Shown: piece by piece, positions 1 through 8,004 of the stretch | How the letters are laid out: each line of letters begins with the position of its first letter | Position numbering within the stretch: position 1 is the first letter of the stretch | Translations under genes and position numbers: made by a program | Notes under the pieces: model-generated | Told to the model about the DNA's origin: nothing | Seen by the model: only the letters and a program-made list of their open reading frames with translations | Databases searched by the model: none | Assembly (NCBI RefSeq): GCF_013377535.1 | Contig: NZ_JABCJE010000002.1 | Coordinates: 558,001 to 622,000, forward strand | DNA: 64,000 nucleotides | Direction: 5' to 3' | DNA from: Donghicola mangrovi | GTDB lineage: Bacteria; Pseudomonadota; Alphaproteobacteria; Rhodobacterales; Rhodobacteraceae

Positions 1-1
1 G

Positions 2-1060
2 ATTGCCTTTGAATTCGCGGACCGCCTGCGCGCACTGGCCCCCGAGGAATTCAAGCATGTGTTCTTTACCGGCTCGGGTTCCGAGTCCGTCGATACCGCG
101 CTGAAGATCGCTCTGGCCTACCACCGCGCCCGCGGCGAGGGCCAGCGCACCCGTCTGATCGGCCGCGAGCGTGGCTACCACGGCGTGGGCTTTGGCGGCA
201 TTTCCGTTGGCGGTATCGTCAACAACCGCAAGAACTTTGGCACCATGCTGACCGGCGTGGATCATCTGCCCCATACCCACCTGCCCGAGAACGCGTTCTC
301 CAAGGGTCAGCCCGAGCATGGCGCAAATCTGGCCGATGATCTGGAGCGGATCGTCGCCCTGCACGGCGCGGAAACCATCGCCGCCGTGATCGTCGAGCCC
401 GTCGCAGGTTCGACCGGCGTTCTGATCCCGCCCAAAGGCTATCTCGAGCGTCTGCGCGAGATCACCAAGAAATACGGCATCCTGCTGATTTTCGACGAAG
501 TGATCACCGGCTTCGGCCGTCTGGGCACCCCCTTTGCGTCCCAGCGTTTCGGCGTTGTGCCGGACATGTTCACCACCGCCAAGGGCATCACCAACGGCAC
601 CCTGCCGATGGGCGCCGTGTTCGCGCAGGGCTTCATCCATGACGCCTTCATGACCGGCCCCGAGGGCATGATTGAACTGTTCCACGGCTACACCTACTCG
701 GGTCACCCCGTGGCCTGTGCCGCCGGTCTGGCGACCCTGGACATCTACGAGCGTGGCGGCCTGCTGACCCGCGCCGCAGAGCTGGAGCCCTACTGGGAAG
801 AGAAGGTTCATTCCCTGCGCGAGTTGCCGAACATCAAGGACATCCGCAACCTTGGCCTGATTGGCGGCGTTGAGATGGAAAGCCGGGAAGGTGAATTCGG
901 AACAAGGGCTTACGAGGTTTTCCTCAAGTGCTTCAAGGCTGGTGCAATGGTCCGCTACACCGGCGAAACCATCGCCATGTCGCCGCCGCTGATCTTCGAA
1001 AAGGAAAACATCGACACCCTGATCGGGATCCTTGGCGAGGCGATCGCCAGCACGAAATAA
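2..1060 (+). CDS. Class-III (omega-amino acid) aminotransferase, 5' end outside window
   Basis: PLP-dependent class-III transaminase, moving an amino group between an amine or omega-amino acid and a keto acid in the cytosol. The reading frame is open from base 2 with no start in the window, so the N-terminus is missing. Visible landmarks are GSGSESVDTALK (cofactor phosphate region), FDEVITGFGR (the Asp that pairs with the pyridine nitrogen) and TTAKGITNG, whose Lys codon near 581 is the Schiff-base lysine. The order and spacing fit the beta-alanine/taurine:pyruvate group better than ornithine aminotransferases, but the substrate cannot be read from sequence. A strong terminator follows directly, so this is the last gene of its unit. 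Confidence 0.9.
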   Translation: MAFEFADRLRALAPEEFKHVFFTGSGSESVDTALKIALAYHRARGEGQRTRLIGRERGYHGVGFGGISVGGIVNNRKNFGTMLTGVDHLPHTHLPENAFSKGQPEHGANLADDLERIVALHGAETIAAVIVEPVAGSTGVLIPPKGYLERLREITKKYGILLIFDEVITGFGRLGTPFASQRFGVVPDMFTTAKGITNGTLPMGAVFAQGFIHDAFMTGPEGMIELFHGYTYSGHPVACAAGLATLDIYERGGLLTRAAELEPYWEEKVHSLRELPNIKDIRNLGLIGGVEMESREGEFGTRAYEVFLKCFKAGAMVRYTGETIAMSPPLIFEKENIDTLIGILGEAIASTK

Positions 1061-1067
1061 CCCCACG

Positions 1068-1097
1068 CCCCCGCGCCTAACCAGCGCGGGGGTTTTC
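1068..1097 (+). terminator. Rho-independent terminator after the aminotransferase
   Basis: A 9-bp GC-only stem (CCCCCGCGC / GCGCGGGGG) with a 7-base loop is followed by TTTT, starting 7 bases after the aminotransferase stop codon. Confidence 0.85.
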
Positions 1098-1180
1098 CGT
1101 TCTGCCCCGACAATCGCCGCATGGCCTTGGCGGGCAGGATCGGCTAGACCGTGGCCGACGCTGATTGCCAGAGGCCCGCC

Positions 1181-2095
1181 ATGACCACGATCCCCCGCAT
1201 CGACGCCCGCGCCATGATTGCCCGCGATCCCGCCTGCATGGAGGCCTTGCGCCACGCGGCTCAGGACATCGGATTCATGACCTTGGTGAACAGCGATCTG
1301 ACGCCCGCCGAAGTGCTGGAGGTTATCGCCACCTATCGCGCCTTCTTCCACCTGCCCGACAGCGCCAAAGAGCCGGTAAACATGGCGCATACCGGATCGA
1401 ACCGCGGCTGGGGTGCCCCCTATTCCGAACAGGTCGATCCCGACGCCAACCCCGACTATAAGCAGGTGTTCGACAGTGGCTTTGCGCTGCCCGCGAACGA
1501 TCCGATGGCGGGTCTGACCTGCTATGCGCCCAACCTCTGGCCCGCGCAGCCCGCCGAATTCCAGCGTGTGGTGGACGGGTATGCCCACCGGGCGATCGGA
1601 GTGGCCATGCAGACCCTGCGCGGGATTATCGCCGCCGTGGGCCTGCCCGAGGACAGCTTTGATCAGGCGTTTACCAAGCCGATGGCCTTACTGCGCGGGA
1701 ACTACTATCCCCAGCGGCCTGACACCGCCGGTCCCCGCGATTTCGGCATCGCCGCGCACACGGACTATGGCTGCGTGACCTTGCTGGCCACGGACGGTGT
1801 GGCGGGACTAGAGGTGCAGCTGCGCGACGGCTCTTGGCTGCCGGTGCAGGCAGAGCCCGGCACGTTCATCATTAACTTCGGCGAGATGCTGGAAAGCTGG
1901 ACCAACGGCCGGATCAAAGCAACCCTGCACCGCGTGATCGGCTCGGATCAGGAGCGCATTTCCGTGCCTCTGTTCTATAACCCAAACCACGATACCAACG
2001 TGGCGCCGATCGGCTCTGGCCGCACGATGCTGGCCGGTGACCATTTGGAGAAGCGGTTCCGCGAGACTTATTTGCACCTGTCGCGTCCGGCTTGA
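1181..2095 (+). CDS. Isopenicillin N synthase-family 2-oxoglutarate/Fe(II) oxygenase
   Basis: Non-haem iron dioxygenase of 304 residues, the usual size for the family. The DIOX_N part lies in roughly residues 5-120 and the 2OG-FeII_Oxy jelly roll in 165-290. The iron triad is visible as His193 and Asp195 (HTDYG) and His250 (TLHRV), and the co-substrate pair Arg259/Ser261 sits in ERISVP. I chose the ATG at 1181, preceded by AGAGG, over the GTG at 1151, which would add ten residues unlike the family. It is a single gene behind the terminator of the aminotransferase. Substrate unknown; relatives act on small acids, pyrimidines or secondary metabolites. Confidence 0.85.
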   Translation: MTTIPRIDARAMIARDPACMEALRHAAQDIGFMTLVNSDLTPAEVLEVIATYRAFFHLPDSAKEPVNMAHTGSNRGWGAPYSEQVDPDANPDYKQVFDSGFALPANDPMAGLTCYAPNLWPAQPAEFQRVVDGYAHRAIGVAMQTLRGIIAAVGLPEDSFDQAFTKPMALLRGNYYPQRPDTAGPRDFGIAAHTDYGCVTLLATDGVAGLEVQLRDGSWLPVQAEPGTFIINFGEMLESWTNGRIKATLHRVIGSDQERISVPLFYNPNHDTNVAPIGSGRTMLAGDHLEKRFRETYLHLSRPA

Positions 2096-2227
2096 TTTCG
2101 CCCCATCAGGTTTAAGGTTCCGACCTTAGCCACTGAAATCATTCAACAACCCAGAAAACCATTATTGTCGCAAAAGCACCTCCACCTGTCGAAACCATAG
2201 TTGACGGGGCCGATGCCCCGTTCCAAT

Positions 2228-2397
2228 CTGGCGTCGATGGTTGCCCGCCCCATCTTGGGAACGGCATGAAAAGGGAACGCGGTGAAATTCCGCGACTGCC
2301 CCCGCAACTGTAAGCGAAGAGCCCTTCGGCAACACCACTGGCCCCGCGCCGGGAAGGTCCGAACAGGCAATGACACGCGAGTCAGGAGACCTGCCAT
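2228..2397 (+). ncRNA. Cobalamin riboswitch (isolated copy)
   Basis: The conserved core reads in order: GAAAAGGGAA near 2268, CGGTGAAATTCCGCGACTG, CCCCGCAACTGTAAGC near 2300-2315, the ACCACTGG and GGGAAGG elements, and the B12 box AGTCAGGAGACCTGCC at 2380-2395. These are the diagnostic elements of the AdoCbl class, so the RNA identity is secure. The 5' limit is approximate. It reads into a small unknown coding region at 2495, not into a recognisable B12 or cobalt gene, and lies 48 kb from the cob operon with its own riboswitch. Confidence 0.93.
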
Positions 2398-2494
2398 CAT
2401 CGTAAATGCAAACCCGGACGGGGTGTTCCGGCGGATGCGGCAGGCTACATGTGCCCCCGTTCCGCCCTTTCCCGTTCCACGCGCGGAGGGCGCT

Positions 2495-2773
2495 ATGAAC
2501 CTGAACCTGATTGTCGTCGGCCTGTCGGCTGCTCCCGTTTCCCATTCCGATCCTGCCCGACTGGCCCGCGCCGGTTTCCTGCAATGGTGCCTGACGCTCG
2601 AGGACCGTAGCGATATGCGCCACGCCGCCCGCGCGGCCATCGCGCGCCTGCATTGTTTCGTGAACGACTCGGAGGCACTGGCCCAATTCCACGGCCTCCT
2701 GATTCAGGCGGCCGAGCCCCCGAGTCTGCCCCGCCGAACCGGTGCCAGACGGCGTTTGACGCGCCTCCAGTAA
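2495..2773 (+). CDS. Hypothetical small protein under the cobalamin riboswitch
   Basis: A 92-residue protein that I do not recognise. Start support is good: GGAGGG at 2485-2490 sits 5 bases before the ATG. It is the first coding region after the riboswitch B12 box, about 100 bases away. It has a short hydrophobic start (MNLNLIVVGLSAAP), a mixed middle with two Cys, and a basic Arg-rich tail (RRTGARRRLTRLQ). There is no clear membrane span or known domain. Position argues it is B12-regulated and thus real. Composition is ordinary for the genome, so a spurious frame cannot be excluded. Confidence 0.5.
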   Translation: MNLNLIVVGLSAAPVSHSDPARLARAGFLQWCLTLEDRSDMRHAARAAIARLHCFVNDSEALAQFHGLLIQAAEPPSLPRRTGARRRLTRLQ

Positions 2774-3136
2774 CGCGTGGCAACCAAGTGCCCAATCAAA
2801 GTGCAAAGGAAATGTCCGGCGCTACCATCCCCATGGTTGCGCCGTTAGGTCGCAGCAACCCGAGACATTGGTAGCAAAAGGCACCCGCTAACGCCCTAAG
2901 TCATTTTCACTCAACCCTCTGGTAACCATTAACTTTTTACAACTTAACTACACGATATTTACAAAATTGCCCCATCAAGTAAACGTTATTAACAAAATAA
3001 TTGATAAGCCATAAGCACTTATTCCATTGTTTTCTAACTCTGGTAATGTCTCGCTTAGGGAGAGACGCCGACATATTCTGTGGCAGCATTTTGCCCCGCT
3101 TCGGGGCGTTCATATCACGACAGAGGGAGGAGCCTA
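2774..3136 (+). promoter_or_regulatory. AT-rich acs upstream region
   Basis: About 360 bases without a supported gene. The part from 2881 to 3060 is markedly AT-rich for this chromosome and is the likely acs promoter and operator region. A small hairpin (GCCCCG CTT CGGGGC, 3093-3107) lies in the acs leader just before the ribosome site GGGAGGAG at 3125-3132. The tandem TTTACAA-type words are listed separately. Confidence 0.6.
2935..2967. promoter_or_regulatory. Candidate ScfR operator upstream of acs
   Basis: Two words, TTTTACAACT (2935-2944) and TTTACAAAAT (2958-2967), start 23 bases apart. Both occur exactly, in the other order, in the scfR/ABC intergenic region (44337-44346 and 44378-44387). 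RamB/PccR/ScfR-type regulators are known to bind TTTGCAAA-like sites and to control acetate or propionate genes. Assigning these words to ScfR is inference. Confidence 0.4.
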
Positions 3137-5110
3137 ATGTCCACTCAAGCGCAAACCGCTCAGGTCAACGATCCGGTCTATCCGGTCCCGGCTGAATTCG
3201 CCAAAACCGCGCATATTGATGCCGCCAAATACCAAGAGATGTATGCCCAGTCGATCAACGACTCCGAGGGCTTCTGGGCCGAACAGGGCAAGCGTCTCGA
3301 CTGGATCAAGCCCTACACCCAGGTCAAGGATGTGAACTTCAACTTTGGTGAAGTGAACATCAAGTGGTTCTTCGACGGCACTCTGAACGTCGCGTACAAC
3401 TGCATCGACCGCCATCTGGCGACCCGTGGTGACCAGACCGCGATCATCTTCGAGCCCGATAGCCCCGAGACCCCTGCTCAGCACATCACCTACAACCAGC
3501 TGCACGACAAAGTCAGCCGGATGGCGAACGTTCTGCGCAGCCAGGGTGTGACCAAGGGCGACCGCGTCATCATCTACCTGCCGATGATCCCCGAAGCTGC
3601 CTACGCGATGCTGGCCTGTGCCCGTATCGGCGCGATCCACTCGATCGTGTTCGCGGGTTTCTCGCCGGACGCACTGGCAAACCGCATCAACGACTGTGGC
3701 GCCAAAGTGGTTATCACTTCGGACGAAGCGCCCCGCGGCGGCCGTATGACCCCGCTGAAGTCGAACACCGACGCCGCTCTGCTGCACTGCTCGGACAAAG
3801 TCCGCTGCCTGGTGGTCAAGCACACCGGTGGCCAGACCACCTGGATCGACGGCCGTGACATCGACGTCAAAGCACTGATGGAGCACGCCTCGCCCGATTG
3901 CCCCGTCGAGGAAATGAACGCCGAAGATCCGCTGTTCATCCTTTACACTTCTGGTTCGACCGGCAAGCCCAAGGGCGTTGTCCACTGCTCGGGCGGCTAT
4001 CTGGTCTACGCCTCGATGACCCAAGAGCTGGTGTTCGACTACCACGAGGGTGACGTCTACTGGTGCACCGCTGACGTGGGTTGGGTGACCGGCCACTCGT
4101 ACATCGTTTACGGCCCGCTGGCGAACGGCGCGACCACTCTGATGTTCGAAGGCGTTCCGACCTACCCCGATGCAGGCCGCTTCTGGGCCGTTTGCGAAAA
4201 GCACAAGGTCAACCAGTTTTACACCGCTCCCACGGCGATCCGCTCGCTGATGGGCAAAGGCACCGAGTTCGTCGAAAAGTACGACCTGTCCTCGATCAAG
4301 GTTCTGGGTACCGTGGGCGAGCCCATCAACCCCGAAGCATGGAACTGGTACAACGACGTTGTCGGCAAAGGCAAAGCGCCGATCGTTGACACCTGGTGGC
4401 AGACCGAAACCGGCGGTCACCTGCTGACCCCGCTGCCCGGCGCAACTGCGCTGAAGCCCGGCTCGGCGACCACTCCGTTCTTTGGCGTGAAGCCCGTCGT
4501 ACTGGAGCCCACCACTGCCGAAGTTCTCGAGGGTGCAACCGAAGGCGTTCTGTGTATCGCTGACAGCTGGCCCGGCCAGATGCGCACCGTTTGGGGTGAC
4601 CACGAGCGCTTCCAGGAGACCTACTTCCAGCAGTACAAAGGCTACTACTTCTCAGGTGACGGCTGCCGCCGTGACGAGGATGGCTACTACTGGATCACCG
4701 GCCGCGTGGACGACGTGATCAACGTATCGGGTCACCGCATGGGCACCGCCGAAGTCGAAAGCGCACTGGTGGCACACGCCAAGGTCGCCGAAGCTGCGGT
4801 TGTTGGCTACCCCCACTCGCTCAAGGGTCAGGGCATCTACGCCTACGTCACCCTGATGAACGGCGTGGAGCCCAGCGACGAGCTGCGTGCCGAGCTGGAG
4901 AAATGGGTCCGCACCGAGATCGGTCCGATCGCGAAACCCGACCTGATCCAGTGGGCGCCCAACCTGCCGAAAACCCGTTCGGGCAAAATCATGCGCCGCA
5001 TCCTGCGCAAGATCGCCGAGAACGACTTTGGCGCGCTGGGTGACACCTCGACCCTGGCCGAACCCGGCTGCGTGGACGAGCTGATCGAAAACCGCATGAA
5101 CCGCGGCTGA
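3137..5110 (+). CDS. acs: Acetate--CoA ligase (acetyl-CoA synthetase)
   Basis: AMP-forming acetyl-CoA synthetase, 657 residues, full length. It makes acetyl-CoA from acetate, ATP and CoA via acetyl-AMP. The adenylation P-loop [12 protein letters not shown], the TWWQTETGG acyl-pocket motif, the [13 protein letters not shown] hinge region and the C-terminal TRSGKIMRR are present. The Lys in that last motif is the conserved catalytic lysine, acetylated in regulated homologues. I chose the ATG at 3137, placed just after GGGAGGAG; an upstream in-frame start at 3080 would run through the leader hairpin. It heads a run with an adenylate kinase and the acetate-type symporter, so it serves acetate assimilation. 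Confidence 0.97.
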   Translation: MSTQAQTAQVNDPVYPVPAEFAKTAHIDAAKYQEMYAQSINDSEGFWAEQGKRLDWIKPYTQVKDVNFNFGEVNIKWFFDGTLNVAYNCIDRHLATRGDQTAIIFEPDSPETPAQHITYNQLHDKVSRMANVLRSQGVTKGDRVIIYLPMIPEAAYAMLACARIGAIHSIVFAGFSPDALANRINDCGAKVVITSDEAPRGGRMTPLKSNTDAALLHCSDKVRCLVVKHTGGQTTWIDGRDIDVKALMEHASPDCPVEEMNAEDPLFILYTSGSTGKPKGVVHCSGGYLVYASMTQELVFDYHEGDVYWCTADVGWVTGHSYIVYGPLANGATTLMFEGVPTYPDAGRFWAVCEKHKVNQFYTAPTAIRSLMGKGTEFVEKYDLSSIKVLGTVGEPINPEAWNWYNDVVGKGKAPIVDTWWQTETGGHLLTPLPGATALKPGSATTPFFGVKPVVLEPTTAEVLEGATEGVLCIADSWPGQMRTVWGDHERFQETYFQQYKGYYFSGDGCRRDEDGYYWITGRVDDVINVSGHRMGTAEVESALVAHAKVAEAAVVGYPHSLKGQGIYAYVTLMNGVEPSDELRAELEKWVRTEIGPIAKPDLIQWAPNLPKTRSGKIMRRILRKIAENDFGALGDTSTLAEPGCVDELIENRMNRG

Positions 5111-5134
5111 TCGACAATGGACGGAGTGACCCAG

Positions 5135-5803
5135 ATGACCACACCCGCAGTACTGATCCTGCTTGGCCCCCCCGGGGCCGGCAAAGGCACCCAAGCCCGT
5201 CGTCTCGAAGAGAAGTTCGGTCTGGTCCAACTGTCGACCGGTGACATGCTGCGCGCAGCCGTCGCCGCTGGCACCGACGCAGGCAAAGCGGCCAAGGCCG
5301 TGATGGATGCGGGCGAACTGGTCAGCGACGAGATCGTCATCAACATTCTGCGCGACCGTCTGAAAGAGGACGACGTTGCCAAGGGCGCGATCCTTGACGG
5401 CTTCCCGCGCACCACTGTTCAGGCCGAAGCCCTTGAGGGGCTGCTGGCCGAAAACGGCCAGTCGGTCAACGCAGCCATCGCCATGGAAGTGGACGATGCT
5501 GCAATGGTCGAGCGTATTTCCGGCCGTTACACCTGCGCCAAGTGCGGCGAAGGATACCATGACAGCTTCAAGCAGCCCGCTGCCGAAGGTGTCTGTGACA
5601 ACTGCGGAGGCACGGAATTCAAACGCCGCGCCGACGACAAGGCTGAAACCGTGGGAGCCCGCCTCGAGGCGTACCACGCTCAGACCGCCCCCCTTATCGC
5701 TTACTATGACGGTAAGGGGCAGCTTAGCCGTGTGGACGCCATGGGCGACATCGACGCGATCACCGCGAAGATGACCGAAATGGTCGAAAGCGCGATCGGC
5801 TAG
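5135..5803 (+). CDS. adk: Adenylate kinase beside acs
   Basis: Adenylate kinase (2 ADP <-> ATP + AMP), 222 residues. It has the P-loop GPPGAGKGTQ, the AMP-binding STGDMLR and the DGFPRT segment. The long LID carries four cysteines (CAKC ... CDNC) spaced as in zinc-binding LIDs. The ATG at 5135, ten bases after GGAG, gives the normal N-terminus; the ATG at 5117 adds six residues. It starts 24 bases after acs. Because Acs releases AMP, a linked adenylate kinase would recycle it (inference). Whether another adk copy sits in the ribosomal protein operon cannot be seen here. Confidence 0.95.
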   Translation: MTTPAVLILLGPPGAGKGTQARRLEEKFGLVQLSTGDMLRAAVAAGTDAGKAAKAVMDAGELVSDEIVINILRDRLKEDDVAKGAILDGFPRTTVQAEALEGLLAENGQSVNAAIAMEVDDAAMVERISGRYTCAKCGEGYHDSFKQPAAEGVCDNCGGTEFKRRADDKAETVGARLEAYHAQTAPLIAYYDGKGQLSRVDAMGDIDAITAKMTEMVESAIG

Positions 5804-5819
5804 GTCAAAAACTAAGTGT

Positions 5820-5845
5820 CCGGGGCGAAGGAGGAACCGCCCCGG
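5820..5845 (+). other. Hairpin between adk and the symporter small subunit
   Basis: An 8-bp perfect stem CCGGGGCG / CGCCCCGG encloses a purine-rich loop holding GGAGGA. No T-run follows, so it is more likely an mRNA-processing or stabilising hairpin than a terminator. Confidence 0.5.
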
Positions 5846-5890
5846 AATATCACTAGACCATAGCTTTTGTGGAGAAGGGGAGGATTGCCT

Positions 5891-6151
5891 ATGGCAAGCC
5901 AACAGGATAGTTCGGCCTACTGGTCGAAGAATATTAGTATTATCAAAGGGTGCCTGATCGTCTGGTTCGTTGCATCCTTTGGCATGGCGATTCTGTTCCG
6001 CCCGATGCTGGCTGGCATCGGTGTCGGCGGAACCGACCTTGGTTTCTGGTTCGCACAGCAGGGAAGCATTCTGGTCTTCCTCGTTCTGATTTTCTTCTAC
6101 GCCTGGCGTATGAACAAGCTCGACGTCGAATTCGGCGTTGACGAAGAATAA
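5891..6151 (+). CDS. Sodium/substrate symporter small subunit (DUF4212)
   Basis: An 86-residue membrane protein with two predicted spans (about 17-40 and 51-72), matching the DUF4212/TIGR03647 small subunit that accompanies large SSS symporters. The start at 5891 is preceded by GGGGAGGA. It ends 19 bases before the large subunit. In known neighbourhoods (Vibrio and other Proteobacteria) this pair sits with acs and a CBS/DUF294 protein, as here. The exact role of the small subunit is not established; it probably stabilises or tunes the transporter. Confidence 0.9.
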   Translation: MASQQDSSAYWSKNISIIKGCLIVWFVASFGMAILFRPMLAGIGVGGTDLGFWFAQQGSILVFLVLIFFYAWRMNKLDVEFGVDEE

Positions 6152-6170
6152 GCTCTAGGGACCTGATATC

Positions 6171-7898
6171 ATGGATCAATTTACTCTGAACCTGATCGTA
6201 GTGGGCGCGACTTTCGCTCTCTACATCGGTATTGCGATCTGGGCCCGCGCCGGCTCGACTTCGGAATTCTACGCGGCTGGCCGCGGCGTTCACCCCGTTG
6301 TCAACGGCATGGCAACCGGCGCTGACTGGATGTCGGCTGCTTCGTTCATCTCGATGGCGGGTATCATCGCTTTCGGTGGCTACGACACCTCGGCCTACCT
6401 GATGGGCTGGACCGGCGGCTACGTTCTGCTGGCGATGCTGCTGGCGCCCTACCTGCGCAAGTTCGGCAAGTTCACCGTTCCCGAATTCATCGGTGACCGC
6501 TTCTACAGCCAGACCGCCCGTTCGGTTGCTGTTGCCTGCCTTATCATTGCGTCGATCACCTATGTTATCGGCCAGATGACCGGTGTGGGCGTTGCGTTCT
6601 CGCGCTTCCTCGAAGTGGACAACGCGACCGGCCTCTACATCGGCGCAGCCATCGTATTCTTCTACGCCGTTCTCGGCGGCATGAAGGGCATCACCTACAC
6701 TCAGGTGGCGCAGTACGTTGTTCTGATCATCGCGTACACCATTCCCGCGATCTTCATCTCGCTGCAGCTGACCGGCAACCCGATCCCGGCTCTGGGTCTG
6801 TTCGCAGACGCAACCTCGACCGGCGAGCCCCTGCTGACCACCCTGAACGGTCTGCTGGCCGATCTGGGCTTCTCGAGCTATACCCAGCAGTCCGACACCA
6901 CCCTGAACATGTTCCTGTTCACCGTGTCGCTGATGATCGGTACCGCGGGCCTGCCCCACGTGATCGTTCGCTTCTTCACCGTTCCCACCGTGAAGGACGC
7001 GCGTTCGTCGGCTGGTTGGGCACTGGTGTTCATCGCGCTGCTGTACCTGACCGCTCCTGCGGTTGGCGCAATGGCTCGTCTGAACCTGATCAACACCATC
7101 TACCCCAACGGCACCACCGAAGCGCCCCTGGCCTATGACCAGCGCCCCGAGTGGGTCCAGAAGTGGGAACAGACCGGTCTGCTCAAGTTCGAAGACAAGA
7201 ACGGCGATGGCCTGATCCAGTACACCGCAAGCAAAGACACCAACGAGTTTGACGTCAACAAAGACATCATCACTCTGGCGAACCCCGAAATCGCGCAGCT
7301 GCCGGGTTGGGTTATCGCTCTGGTTGCGGCCGGTGGTCTGGCTGCGGCTCTGTCGACCGCTGCGGGCCTGCTGATGGCAATCTCGTCGGCTGTATCGCAC
7401 GACCTGATCAAATCGCAGATCAACCCGTCGATCTCGGAAAAGGGCGAACTGATGTCGGCTCGTGTTGCAATGGCTGTTGCTATCGCAGTTGCGACCTACC
7501 TGGGTCTGAACCCTCCGGGCTTTGCTGCACAAACCGTCGCTCTGGCATTCGGTCTGGCCGCTGCATCGATCTTCCCCGCACTGATGATGGGCATCTTCTC
7601 GAAGCGCATCAACGACAAGGGCGCGGTTGCCGGTATGCTGGCAGGTCTGATCGTGACCATCGTCTACATCTTCCTGCACAAGGGCTGGTTCTTCATTGCT
7701 GACACCGCAAGCTTCAGCGACAGCGATCCTCTGCTGCTTTCGGTTAAATCGACCTCGTTCGGTTCGATCGGCGCACTGATCAACTTCGCCGTCGCCTACT
7801 TCGTGTCGAGCGCAACCGAAGACACCCCGCAGGAAATCAAGGATCTGGTCGAGGCCGTCCGCGTTCCCCGTGGTTCGAGCGCAGCCATCGACCACTAA
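6171..7898 (+). CDS. Sodium:solute symporter large subunit, acetate-type (VC_2705 family)
   Basis: SSS-family symporter of 575 residues with about 13 membrane segments (MDQFTLNLIVVGATFALY at the start). It resembles ActP-type cation/acetate symporters of the TIGR03648 subgroup, which work with a DUF4212 partner. The conserved GADWMSAASFISMAG and FTVPEFIGDR segments follow the family. A soluble loop at about residues 315-370, holding DKNGDGLIQY, looks like an EF-hand-like acidic turn and is typical of this subgroup. With acs immediately upstream, the substrate is probably acetate or another short-chain acid (inference). Two hairpins follow the stop, the second a terminator. Confidence 0.9.
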   Translation: MDQFTLNLIVVGATFALYIGIAIWARAGSTSEFYAAGRGVHPVVNGMATGADWMSAASFISMAGIIAFGGYDTSAYLMGWTGGYVLLAMLLAPYLRKFGKFTVPEFIGDRFYSQTARSVAVACLIIASITYVIGQMTGVGVAFSRFLEVDNATGLYIGAAIVFFYAVLGGMKGITYTQVAQYVVLIIAYTIPAIFISLQLTGNPIPALGLFADATSTGEPLLTTLNGLLADLGFSSYTQQSDTTLNMFLFTVSLMIGTAGLPHVIVRFFTVPTVKDARSSAGWALVFIALLYLTAPAVGAMARLNLINTIYPNGTTEAPLAYDQRPEWVQKWEQTGLLKFEDKNGDGLIQYTASKDTNEFDVNKDIITLANPEIAQLPGWVIALVAAGGLAAALSTAAGLLMAISSAVSHDLIKSQINPSISEKGELMSARVAMAVAIAVATYLGLNPPGFAAQTVALAFGLAAASIFPALMMGIFSKRINDKGAVAGMLAGLIVTIVYIFLHKGWFFIADTASFSDSDPLLLSVKSTSFGSIGALINFAVAYFVSSATEDTPQEIKDLVEAVRVPRGSSAAIDH

Positions 7899-7913
7899 GG
7901 TCGGGCCCGCAGT

Positions 7914-7984
7914 GGGGCGGTTCGCCGCCCCCGCAACGGATTGAACTTTGGCCCTGTCCGGTTTCAACTGGGCAGGGCTTTTCA
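7914..7984 (+). terminator. Double hairpin terminator after the symporter
   Basis: The first hairpin is GGGGCGG TTCG CCGCCCC (7914-7931), a stable UUCG-type tetraloop. The second is GCCCTG ... CAGGGC (7951-7978) followed by TTTT. The next gene starts at 8005. Confidence 0.75.
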
Positions 7985-8004
7985 CTTAAAGACAGATTTC
8001 AACC

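Noticed and set aside
3134-4603. A 489-codon open frame antisense to acs
   Set aside because: Shadow of the GC-rich codon pattern of acs; no recognisable domain.
5943-7985. A 680-codon open frame antisense to the symporter gene
   Set aside because: Low-complexity Gln/Arg/Asp/Gly-rich translation that mirrors the codon bias of the real gene; no ribosome site or domain.
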